DNA from: an uncultured Tenacibaculum sp.
Lineage (GTDB): Bacteria > Bacteroidota > Bacteroidia > Flavobacteriales > Flavobacteriaceae
Assembly: GCA_947498055.1 (NCBI GenBank)
Contig: CANMJA010000010.1
Span: 47,970-111,969, forward strand
DNA length: 64,000 nt
Direction: 5' to 3'
Part shown: positions 36,392 to 44,555 of the stretch, in pieces
Layout of the letters: every line of letters starts with the position of its first letter
Numbering within the stretch: the stretch's first letter is position 1
Program-made: the position numbers and the translations under genes
The notes under the pieces: model-generated
What the model saw: only the letters and a program-made list of their open reading frames with translations
Databases searched by the model: none
What the model was told of the DNA's origin: nothing

Positions 36392-36500
36392 GCGTTAGGG
36401 ATTGGAGCATTTGTTGAAGCTCTTTAAAATTTATGAATATAAAATTTTAAAAGCGACTGCGGAAAGCCCGACCCAAAGGGAACGCCCAAGTGCTCTTTTT
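36392..36500 (+). ncRNA. Structured intergenic element, possible small RNA
   Basis: In the 355-base gap between the DUF1266 gene and the amylase gene, GAGCATTTG (36405-36413) pairs with CAAGTGCTC (36487-36495) over 9 bp and is followed by a T-rich run. Inside, an A/T hairpin (about 36422-36449) and the GC-rich segment GCCCGACCCAAAGGGAACGC break the local base composition. GCGTT (36392-36396) can pair with AACGC (36481-36485), crossing the main stem as a pseudoknot or alternative fold. I recall similar GCCCGACCC...GGGAACGCCC text in other flavobacterial intergenic regions, but have not verified it. Confidence 0.45.
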
Positions 36501-36546
36501 CTTTATAAATTAAAAAAACAATTTAGTTTCTATATTATTTTAGAAA

Positions 36547-36574
36547 ACCCATTAATCCAGAAAGATTAATGGGT
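36547..36574. terminator. Terminator of the GH13 gene
   Basis: ACCCATTAATC (36547-36557) pairs with GATTAATGGGT (36564-36574) around a 6-base loop, 30 bases past the stop codon of the minus-strand amylase gene. T-rich sequence follows. Confidence 0.75.
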
Positions 36575-36603
36575 AAGTTTTATAATTAGATAAATAAGAA
36601 ACT

Positions 36604-39600
36604 CTATTTTTTAATTAATTTTTTAAAAGTTGTTTTACCATTAATGGCTATTCTGCAAAAATAAATTCCGCTAGCTAAAGTTTCATGATTAGAGTTTATA
36701 TTGAATTTATGAATACCACTATCTAAATTAGTATTAACAATCGTTTTTGAAGTTCCGTACATATTAATGAGTTCAATATTAACCGCATTAGAATTTGCCG
36801 GTAATTGAATTGTAATAATAGAGTTTTTTGTAATCGCATTTGGATAAATGGAGGTGATGGTAGAAGCTTTTTTTTCTTTAACATTCAAGCTAGATCTAGA
36901 TTGTGTGTTATCAGGATTGGTATCATACCATTTTCCATTGTAATACCAACCAGTAGAACATCTATTAAGATCTGATGTTTTTGAACTTCCATTATTACTA
37001 AATATAATATTAGCACAAGTTGTGTTTTCAAAAGTATAACTATACCAGTTGTTAGTATATGTGGTCATTGGTTTTCCAGGCCATGAAGTGGTATGTGAAA
37101 AAGGAGAAGTATTCCAAAAATAAATAGTAGGATTACTAAATGTATCTGATTTAAAATAGACAGTTAAATCAGTTGTGTTTGATGAATTTTCTGGGTTGGT
37201 ATCGTACCATTGTTCGTTAAAATACCAACCAGTTCCACACCTTTGTAAATCCACTGTTTTGTTTGTTCCTTTTTCGCTAAAGATTAGATTTGTACAATTT
37301 ACTGCATCAAAAGTATAAGAATACCAACCATTTCCATCGTCTGTCATGCTTTCCCCTGGCCATGAAGTAGGAAGTGTAGATGGGCTCGTGTTCCAGAAAT
37401 AAATATTTGGATCAGAAAGAATTCCTTTGTAATGTATGGTTATGGAGTTGGAAGAATCAGAAAATGAAAAGTTATTACTAATAATTGTTGAAGATGCATT
37501 CTCATTATCATACGCGATTGCTTTTACAGTAGTATTGGAAGAAATAGAAAGGGTAGAGGTATATAGATTAGAAGATTTTGAAGGAGTACTTCCGTCTAAT
37601 GTGTAATAAATTTCTACTCCTTGATCATTATCATCTGTTGCGTTAAGTGTTACTGAAACAGTTTCACCAGAAGTGAAATTACCTCCATTTGGTGTCATAG
37701 TTAAAGATGGATTCTGGTTGTTGTTTCCACTTCTAGGATCAGAATCAAACCATGTATTATCTTGGTACCAACCATCTTTTACTCTATTTAAGTCGTCTGT
37801 TTTAGAAGAACCATTATCGTTAAATACTAAATTAGTACTTGTTACGCCATCAAAAATATACTCATACCAATCAGAGTTTTCTATTCTATTCATTTCTGGT
37901 CCTGGCCAATTACTAGCTGGTAATACATTTGGAGATGCATTCCAATAATGTACATTTACTTGCGACCAATTTGCAGGTTTTTTAAAATATACATGCAAGC
38001 CTTCAATGGGACCAATTTGATACGATTTAGTAGAAACATCCGAAGCTTCTCCATTACTATCGTAAGCAATTGCTTTAATAACTGTAGAGTTTGTTATTGT
38101 AAAAGAACCGTTATATCTGTTGCTTGATTTATTAGGGTTGGAATTATCTGTTGTATAAAAGATTTCTGAATTTCCAGTCCCTCCAAAGGCTTCCATAGAT
38201 ATTTGAATAGGATTTTCAGATCTTGTATTATTTGGATTGATGTTTACTGTTGGTTTACTAGGACCATTTACGCAGTTTTCAAAAAATCCACCTCCACAGG
38301 GACCAATTAATCCAGGACCGTTTAGTACATAAATTCCAGCAGACCCAGAAGTAACTGTAAAATTTAATCGACCACCTTGTGCGAAAGCTTCTCGTCCAGT
38401 AACAGCATCACGATAAATTCCATCAGAAACGCCAGAGATAGAAAAACTAGCACTACCATCTTTTGCTAAACCTACGACAACTTCACTATTTTCATGTGTT
38501 CTTCTATAAGAAACTGCATTACCAGGAGCTTCTTTCCAATCCCAGCTTCCCTTTTGTAAAGCAGGAATAGCTCTTCGCATTGCATTTAATTTTTTTATAT
38601 GCTGGTATATTTTATGATTAGGAGCCTGGTCTATAGCATTTCCATAATATGCTCTACCTGTTTTATCAATAGATTGTTCAATTCCAGCAGCATTATGTAT
38701 ATCGTTAAATTCACCTGCTTTAAAACGCATTTCTGTACCATAATAAACTGTTGGAATTCCTCGCCAAGTAAACATAAAATTCATACAAGCTGCTAAATTT
38801 TCATCCGATCCTCCGTAACGACGATTCCAATCGTTATTAGGACCAAAATCATGGTTGTCTAACCAAGTAACCAAAGTAGAAGGATCACTATATAAATGAT
38901 CGTATCTAGCAGCTGCTTTTACTGTAGGAAAAGATTGCCCTTCTTCAAAAGTTCCATGAAATGTTGCTTCTCCAAAAAAATCGATAACAGCTAAGTCTAA
39001 AGGAGCAGAGTTATTTACAGCTCCTCTCCAAGTATAGTAGTGAGGGTTTGTTTCTTCTACAGGGTGTAATTCATGACGTTTTTGAGCCACTTCACCAAAA
39101 ATAAATAAATCAGGGTTTATAGCTTTAAAAGCATCATAAAAATAGATGATATCTTCTCTGCTCATGTGCTTTACAGTATCCCAACGAAATGCATCAACGC
39201 CCATGTTAATATATCGGGCATAGGCATTTACTAAATAATCTCTTACCTTTTGACTTCCAGTATTTAAATCTGGAGTGTCTCCTGCTAATGCTCTATTTTG
39301 TAAGTTTTCAGTATCATCAAATCCTTGCGCAAAACCGTTTCCAGAATGATGGTACCATTCAGGATCCGTAGTATCTACATAGCTTTCTTTACTAGGAAAA
39401 TTATGTGCTGCTAAATTTTGGTTATATGGCGGTGGCATTTTAGCTACATTTGCTCTACTCCATATTAAACCATCCTCAGGGTTTGGAGTAATTCCATCGT
39501 ATTCCCAATTGGGGTTATCTGTAGCTGCCCATGGTTTTGTAGGGTCTGTGTTATATTTAATTTCGGCAACATCTTTAATTCCAAATCTACCTGCATGGTT

Positions 39601-40062
39601 CGTAACAACATCTAATACAATTTTCATTCCTCTAGCGTGAATTTCATTTATTAAATCTTGAAATGTGGCACCAGGAGACTCTAGTCGAGGATCTACTTTT
39701 GTGAAATCCCAAGCATGATAACCATGATAGTCTAAAGGGCTTCGATTATGAACAATTGGAGTGATCCATATTGCAGTAAAACCAAGGTCTTTAATATAAT
39801 CTAGTTTTTGTATTAAACCTTTGAAATCACCTTGCCAAGTAACATCATTTGGGTCTGTAATATCTGGATTTATATTTGGATCTGGATTGTAAGATGACCA
39901 TTCTGTAGGAGCATTGTTACTTGAATCTCCATCGAAAAAACGACTTGTCATTAAAAAATAGATTGTCTCTTCTCTAAAATCTACTTGAGCAGAAAGTATA
40001 CTAGGTAGTGTAATACTTATAAATAGTAAAACACAGCTTAATTTTTTGAAATAAGGTTTCAT
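36604..40062 (-). CDS. Secreted GH13 alpha-amylase with three CBM26-like modules and a T9SS tail
   Basis: A 1152-residue multidomain enzyme. A signal peptide (1-26) is followed by the GH13 barrel (about 27-560). Conserved regions are DVVTNHAG, the nucleophile in VDAFRWDTVKH, the acid/base in FIFGEVAQ and the third acid in WLDNHDFG. Two CHB/HEX-like beta domains with FYTTDxSNPxKSSNxY text (about 595-680 and 790-870) alternate with three CBM26-like starch-binding modules, each with a Y/NIYFWNTSP-like strand and a WPGxxM motif (about 685-780, 870-950, 955-1045). The C-terminus is a type IX sorting domain (IYPNAITKNS through FKKLIKK). It degrades starch or glycogen at the surface or outside the cell. 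It stands alone, without SusC/SusD neighbours. Confidence 0.93.
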   Translation of the reverse strand: MKPYFKKLSCVLLFISITLPSILSAQVDFREETIYFLMTSRFFDGDSSNNAPTEWSSYNPDPNINPDITDPNDVTWQGDFKGLIQKLDYIKDLGFTAIWITPIVHNRSPLDYHGYHAWDFTKVDPRLESPGATFQDLINEIHARGMKIVLDVVTNHAGRFGIKDVAEIKYNTDPTKPWAATDNPNWEYDGITPNPEDGLIWSRANVAKMPPPYNQNLAAHNFPSKESYVDTTDPEWYHHSGNGFAQGFDDTENLQNRALAGDTPDLNTGSQKVRDYLVNAYARYINMGVDAFRWDTVKHMSREDIIYFYDAFKAINPDLFIFGEVAQKRHELHPVEETNPHYYTWRGAVNNSAPLDLAVIDFFGEATFHGTFEEGQSFPTVKAAARYDHLYSDPSTLVTWLDNHDFGPNNDWNRRYGGSDENLAACMNFMFTWRGIPTVYYGTEMRFKAGEFNDIHNAAGIEQSIDKTGRAYYGNAIDQAPNHKIYQHIKKLNAMRRAIPALQKGSWDWKEAPGNAVSYRRTHENSEVVVGLAKDGSASFSISGVSDGIYRDAVTGREAFAQGGRLNFTVTSGSAGIYVLNGPGLIGPCGGGFFENCVNGPSKPTVNINPNNTRSENPIQISMEAFGGTGNSEIFYTTDNSNPNKSSNRYNGSFTITNSTVIKAIAYDSNGEASDVSTKSYQIGPIEGLHVYFKKPANWSQVNVHYWNASPNVLPASNWPGPEMNRIENSDWYEYIFDGVTSTNLVFNDNGSSKTDDLNRVKDGWYQDNTWFDSDPRSGNNNQNPSLTMTPNGGNFTSGETVSVTLNATDDNDQGVEIYYTLDGSTPSKSSNLYTSTLSISSNTTVKAIAYDNENASSTIISNNFSFSDSSNSITIHYKGILSDPNIYFWNTSPSTLPTSWPGESMTDDGNGWYSYTFDAVNCTNLIFSEKGTNKTVDLQRCGTGWYFNEQWYDTNPENSSNTTDLTVYFKSDTFSNPTIYFWNTSPFSHTTSWPGKPMTTYTNNWYSYTFENTTCANIIFSNNGSSKTSDLNRCSTGWYYNGKWYDTNPDNTQSRSSLNVKEKKASTITSIYPNAITKNSIITIQLPANSNAVNIELINMYGTSKTIVNTNLDSGIHKFNINSNHETLASGIYFCRIAINGKTTFKKLIKK

Positions 40063-40235
40063 AAATAATAGGATTTATTGTGATTAATATTGAAGATTTA
40101 AAAAGTGTATTTTTTGTGTTAAAAAAATACAGATATCACAATTTAGATATTAAATATTATTTATCTTTTATTTTAACGAAACGAAAACGTTTTCGTGTTG
40201 ATAAAAATACAATAAAACTAATTTTTTAGCTAAAA

Positions 40236-41021
40236 TTAGTTACCTTCATTAAGGTTCCAGTTGTATTCAAGAAATGAAATTGTAGCCTCTTGGTTAATTT
40301 TTGTAGAAGAATATTTGTTTAAAAATAGTATAATGTCTCCCATTTCAAAATCTTCAGGATACCATTCAAAAACTTTAGACAATTGAACACTGTCTGGTTT
40401 TATTTTGTTTTTAGAAGTATCATTAATAAATTCTTTCATTAATTTTTCTAAACTCTCTTCTACATTATCTTCTGTAAAAGCATAATTTACTAGAGAAGGG
40501 CCAGAAATACTTCCAGCATTTAGAGCAACATGTATTCTACCATCATTGAATTTCTTTCGAATAATACCATGCTCTATTTGATTTAATGTATAGGTTTTTC
40601 CGCCAATTTTTGCAAAAGAAATATTCCAAACATCTTTTCCTTTTTTCTTTATATAAGTAATACTAGGTTTTGTAGTGTTGGTTATAGTGAAACCTATAGT
40701 GTTCGTTTCCTTATTATCTTCTTTTACATCCATTTCTTTTTTGGGTGGATAATTAGTTAAAATAATTTTAAGGGTGTATGCATTGTATGCATTTAGCCAA
40801 AAAGCTTTTCTTTTATTAATGCTCCAAGATTCTTCAGGTGTTGTGTTTTCAAAATAAGAAAGAAATGAAGGTAAGCTAACAGTGTCTATTGCTTTATAGT
40901 TTATAAAGCCATTTGTTTGCACATGTTTTTTAAGTAAATCATTGTATTTTTCTGCTTGAGAGTAAGTGTTTTGGAGTAAAATAAGTTGGATAAAGGAAGT
41001 TAATAAGAATAATTTTTTCAT
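40236..41021 (-). CDS. DUF547 family exported protein (paralogue 1)
   Basis: A 261-residue protein with a signal peptide cut near TYSQAEKY. The DUF547 core is clear: AFWLNAYNAYTLKIIL (about 70), the basic segment KDVWNISFAKIGGKTYTLN, IEHGIIRKKF, and HVALNAGSISGPSL where the family has an ACxGCP-like motif. Cys is absent at that site in both copies here. Function is unknown; the fold has been compared with glutathione or phytochelatin synthase-like papain folds, which I cannot test. Its paralogue lies 130 bp upstream on the same strand. Confidence 0.85.
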   Translation of the reverse strand: MKKLFLLTSFIQLILLQNTYSQAEKYNDLLKKHVQTNGFINYKAIDTVSLPSFLSYFENTTPEESWSINKRKAFWLNAYNAYTLKIILTNYPPKKEMDVKEDNKETNTIGFTITNTTKPSITYIKKKGKDVWNISFAKIGGKTYTLNQIEHGIIRKKFNDGRIHVALNAGSISGPSLVNYAFTEDNVEESLEKLMKEFINDTSKNKIKPDSVQLSKVFEWYPEDFEMGDIILFLNKYSSTKINQEATISFLEYNWNLNEGN

Positions 41022-41089
41022 AATTTTACGACAATTTATAGGCTAAATATATGAAAAAACGACTGGTTTTTTTATTAAGTATAAAAGAA

Positions 41090-41122
41090 AAAGAGAATAA
41101 CTTAGTTTAAGTTACTCTCTTT
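41090..41122 (-). terminator. Terminator between the two DUF547 genes
   Basis: AAAGAGAATAACTT (41090-41103) pairs with AAGTTACTCTCTTT (41109-41122) with one A-C mismatch. On the minus strand it is followed by TTTCTTTT. It ends the transcript of the upstream DUF547 gene. Confidence 0.75.
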
Positions 41123-41150
41123 CATGTTTAAGGGATTATTTTTACAACAA

Positions 41151-41867
41151 TTATTTTTCGTTTAAACTCCAGTCGTAGTCTAAATAAGAAATTTTGGCAT
41201 TGTCATTTACTTTTATAGAGGAATATTTATTGATATAATCAACTAAGCTTCTAGTTGAAGTGAAATCTTCTTGATACCACTCAAATATTTTTGAAACTTC
41301 AATTTTTGTAAGAGTGATCTTATTTTTACTACTGTCGTTAATGAAATCTTTCATTAACATTTCTAGTTTTTTATTAATGTTTTTCTCTGTAAAAGCATAA
41401 TTAGGAAATTTAGGTCCAGATACAGATCCAGCATTAATTCCTACATGAATTCTAGCATCATCATGCCATCTTCTTAAAATTTTATGCTCAATATAATCTA
41501 GAGAATACATTCTTTTACCCACTTTAGCAAAAGGAATTTTCCAAGCATTTTTACCTTTTCTTTTAACATCTGTAATCTTTTTTAAAGGGTAACTATCTAT
41601 AATTAATTTAATAGTGTACGCATTGTAAGCGTTTAGCCAAAAAGCTTTTGCTTTTCTAGAAGACCACTTCTTTAAAGGAATCGTTTCTCCTAGTTGATTA
41701 AGATAAATGTCTAGTATAGCTTTGTTTTTTCTTAAGCCTTTGTAGTCTAATTTTCCGTCTTTAGTTACATAAGTCTTTAATAAAGCATTAAAAACTTCTG
41801 ATTGCGATTGTGATTGTGAACTAAAACTAATTAGAGTTAGTAGTAAAGTAATTAATAGTTTTTTCAT
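41151..41867 (-). CDS. DUF547 family exported protein (paralogue 2)
   Basis: About 238 residues from the preferred start at 41867 (MKKLLITLLLTLISF), which gives a normal signal peptide. The upstream ATG at 41888 would add seven polar residues. It shares the DUF547 core with its neighbour: AFWLNAYNAYTIKLII, KNAWKIPFAKVGKRMYSLD, IEHKILRRW, HVGINAGSVSGPKF, and a shared C-terminal FEWYQEDF...YLDYDWSLNE. A tandem duplication with clear divergence is the simplest origin. A separate terminator suggests separate regulation. Confidence 0.85.
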   Translation of the reverse strand: MKKLLITLLLTLISFSSQSQSQSEVFNALLKTYVTKDGKLDYKGLRKNKAILDIYLNQLGETIPLKKWSSRKAKAFWLNAYNAYTIKLIIDSYPLKKITDVKRKGKNAWKIPFAKVGKRMYSLDYIEHKILRRWHDDARIHVGINAGSVSGPKFPNYAFTEKNINKKLEMLMKDFINDSSKNKITLTKIEVSKIFEWYQEDFTSTRSLVDYINKYSSIKVNDNAKISYLDYDWSLNEK

Positions 41868-42019
41868 TGTAAAATTATTTTTATTCAAAATTTGGGGGTT
41901 TACAACTACTTTGACGAATTAGAATTCAAATCATTACAAATAAAAGTTAAAACTCTTTAAAAAGTTATTTTAAAAGAGAATTAAGAGGTGTTTTTGTTAT
42001 GTTTGATTTAAAGAAATAG

Positions 42020-42496
42020 TTAGTTTTTAGAAAACTTTATTTTATTTGCAACTACTTTTTCTCTATTTATAAAAATTATATTGGAGTGTATATATGCGTA
42101 AATAGAATCGCTTATTTCTCTAGACTCAGAAATAATTTTATAAGCAAGACGTATTTTTTTAACAGAGTCATTAATTACTACATTATTACCCACTTGATGA
42201 ATATTTTTTATGTAAGAATTTTTTAGAGAAAATTTATCTATAATTGCATCTTTTGATAAGTCTTTAAGTTGAATTAAAATATCTTTTTTAAATTCTGGAT
42301 GTTGTTGCTTTAAGTTTAACAGGTCGTAATAAGTAATTAATTTTTGAGTAGTTAATTTTTCAAAACTGTTTACTAAAGGTGCATCAGTGTAGTCTAGAGA
42401 AGATTCACTAACCATATCTTTCGTTTTTCTAGAAGTATTTTCATTACTACATGAAAAATATAGTAGTATACTAAATAAGTAAATTAATTGTCTCAT
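42020..42496 (-). CDS. Small lipoprotein of unknown function
   Basis: A 158-residue protein with a lipoprotein signal (ILLYFSCSNE). The rest is Lys/Ile/Ser-rich with no recognised domain. The phrase KLITYYDLLNLKQQHPEFKK may be a helical repeat. It overlaps the upstream gene by 4 bp (ATGA), so it is translated together with that single-pass membrane protein. The pair may work as an inner-membrane and periplasmic couple. Nothing more specific can be said. Confidence 0.6.
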   Translation of the reverse strand: MRQLIYLFSILLYFSCSNENTSRKTKDMVSESSLDYTDAPLVNSFEKLTTQKLITYYDLLNLKQQHPEFKKDILIQLKDLSKDAIIDKFSLKNSYIKNIHQVGNNVVINDSVKKIRLAYKIISESREISDSIYAYIHSNIIFINREKVVANKIKFSKN

Positions 42497-43443
42497 TTCA
42501 CGATAAATTTTAGCTTAACAATTTTATTGCCTTCAACTTTACGGTACAAAATCTTAATGTTTTTCAAAGTTTTTGTAGGAATTGTTATCAGTCGTATAAA
42601 ATCTTCTTTAGAGTACACTTCGATACCAATATTGTGATCAAAAAGTTGGTAAATTTTTGCTTTATCAGAAATTAGTGCTTCTAATTGTTGTTTGTGTTTG
42701 CTCCAATCTTTTACATTTCCGTTAGAATAGAAATGAAGCATCAAAGCATAGTCGTCTGTATGTAACTTAATAGTATTTTTGGTGTTCGAACTTATATACC
42801 GAATAATAGTATCTGTTTTGTGGTATGGAGATTGTACCACAAATTTTATATAGTCCTTTTTTGTTTCAAAATTAAAACAACCTAAGCTGTCTGTTTTATA
42901 GTAAATAGGAGATTCATTTTCTTGCAATATTTTTATGTCTAATGAGGTATTAAAAATGATTTTATTACTAGTATCATTAATAAAACAAAATTGAAAGTTA
43001 TTGTTTCTTTGTGTAAGTTTCCATGCTCCAATAAGAGTAAATACACTAATTAAAAAGTATAAGTATATCGGTTTTTTAGAAGATGTTTTAATATTTTTTT
43101 TTCGATGATTTTCTTTAAAAGTATTCCAATTTTTAAATTCTACATAGTTGCTTAATAAATTAAGCATATCAATTCTAGGTAATTTTTCAGGAGTATTCTT
43201 AAAGTAAGTATAAAACCACTTTTCACTTACTTTAGTTTTTAACTTTTTATATAAATCTTCTTGAAAAAGAATAATTTCCTCTCCTTTCCATTCTTCTATA
43301 GAGTTTGATCCCTTGTTATTTTTTAAAAAGGTAACTACAATAGCTTTTTTTAATAAATTAAAATAATAAATGTCTTCTGTATTCAAAAATATAACAGTTT
43401 GTTTTTTAGTGCTTTTCGTTTTGTAAAATAATTTACAAACCAT
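42493..43443 (-). CDS. Single-pass membrane protein of unknown function
   Basis: A 316-residue protein. The cytoplasmic N-terminal region (about 1-120) is helical and ends with KLPRIDMLNLLSNYVEFKNW, a pattern seen in Bacteroidetes proteins with a regulator-like N-terminus. One membrane segment follows (PIYLYFLISVFTLIGAW, about 127-143), then an outside beta-rich region (about 150-316), with DSLGCFNFETKKDY resembling a carboxypeptidase-regulatory-like beta sandwich. It overlaps the following lipoprotein gene by 4 bp. The family is not recognised. Confidence 0.6.
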   Translation of the reverse strand: MVCKLFYKTKSTKKQTVIFLNTEDIYYFNLLKKAIVVTFLKNNKGSNSIEEWKGEEIILFQEDLYKKLKTKVSEKWFYTYFKNTPEKLPRIDMLNLLSNYVEFKNWNTFKENHRKKNIKTSSKKPIYLYFLISVFTLIGAWKLTQRNNNFQFCFINDTSNKIIFNTSLDIKILQENESPIYYKTDSLGCFNFETKKDYIKFVVQSPYHKTDTIIRYISSNTKNTIKLHTDDYALMLHFYSNGNVKDWSKHKQQLEALISDKAKIYQLFDHNIGIEVYSKEDFIRLITIPTKTLKNIKILYRKVEGNKIVKLKFIVK

Positions 43444-43515
43444 TTACAAGTCCTATACAATAGTCTGTTTAGTCTATTAATTAGGTTTACCAATAATTAC
43501 TAAAAATATAAAATT

Positions 43516-44364
43516 ATGAAAGTAAATCAATTAAAAAGAAGATTAAAATTTTTGGCCATTATCTTTATTATAACAAGTTGTAGTAAATCAAAAATGCATA
43601 ATGAAGAAATTATTGTTTCAAAAGTAGATATAAATGAAAGTTATGAATCTGTAAAAGAAGAACAAGTAAATCAATCAGCAATAGATAATAATGTTACATT
43701 TAAAACACCTAAAAATTTAAAAATAATTAAATCTGCGAATGCAAAATATAAAGTTAAAAATGTAAAGAAAGTTACGAATCAAATAAAAAAAGTTGCAGCT
43801 AAATATCATGCTTATATTTCTGATTTAAGGTTTGAAAATAATTTATATAAAAAAGAGAATAGATTTACGATAAAAATTCCAGAACAATTTTTTGATGTAA
43901 TGATGGATTCTATAGGAAGTTTTTCAGAATTCATCGATTATGAAAACATAACAACAAAAGATGTTACTGAAGAATTTGTAGATCTTACATCACGCTTAAA
44001 AACAAAAGAAGAAGTAAAAGAGCGTTATGAATTAGTTTTAAGAGGTAAGGCAAAAACGGTTAAAGATATTTTAATAACAGAAGATAAGTTACGAATTATT
44101 CAAGAAGAAATAGATGCAGCGAAAGGGAAATTAACATATATTACAAATAAAGTTTCTTATAGCACAATTCAGATAGATTTATATGAAACGGTAGCTTATA
44201 AAGAGGAGCCTTTATCTTATAAAAAAACTTTTCAATCGAAATTAAAGAATGGTTTGTCTTTTGGATGGGAATTTATTAAATCGATATTAATTGTAATTGT
44301 ATACGTATGGCCTTTATTTGTAATTGGAATTATAGTTTTCTTTTTTCTAAAAAAGAAAAAATAA
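43516..44364 (+). CDS. DUF4349 family membrane lipoprotein
   Basis: A 282-residue protein. The N-terminal signal ends with a lipobox (FIITSCSKS). The DUF4349 domain follows (about 75-245), with FTIKIPEQFFDVMMDSIGSF, the conserved TTKDVTEEFVDLTSRLKTKE, a coiled-coil stretch of charged residues, and KVSYSTIQIDLYE. A C-terminal membrane helix (ILIVIVYVWPLFVIGIIVFF) and a Lys-rich tail end the protein. It is divergent from the two hypothetical genes at 42020-43443. DUF4349 proteins are thought to sit in the envelope; their function is unknown. Confidence 0.85.
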   Translation: MKVNQLKRRLKFLAIIFIITSCSKSKMHNEEIIVSKVDINESYESVKEEQVNQSAIDNNVTFKTPKNLKIIKSANAKYKVKNVKKVTNQIKKVAAKYHAYISDLRFENNLYKKENRFTIKIPEQFFDVMMDSIGSFSEFIDYENITTKDVTEEFVDLTSRLKTKEEVKERYELVLRGKAKTVKDILITEDKLRIIQEEIDAAKGKLTYITNKVSYSTIQIDLYETVAYKEEPLSYKKTFQSKLKNGLSFGWEFIKSILIVIVYVWPLFVIGIIVFFFLKKKK

Positions 44365-44368
44365 TACG

Positions 44369-44410
44369 AATCATTAGAAAATTCTCGTTAATGAGAATTT
44401 TCTAATGATT
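44369..44410. terminator. Strong terminator after the DUF4349 gene
   Basis: A perfect 18-bp stem (44369-44386 with 44393-44410) around a 6-base loop starts 4 bases after the stop codon. It lacks a long T-run. Confidence 0.78.
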
Positions 44411-44555
44411 AAGCTCTATAAATGTTTAATAATAAACAAATTTCATTTTTTTCTGTTAAAAACGATAAATAAAATATTTTTTTAACATTTTATTTGTGTT
44501 TTAGATTAATTGTAAATAATTTTACTTCAATTAATTAACCTATAAACTCTTCAGA

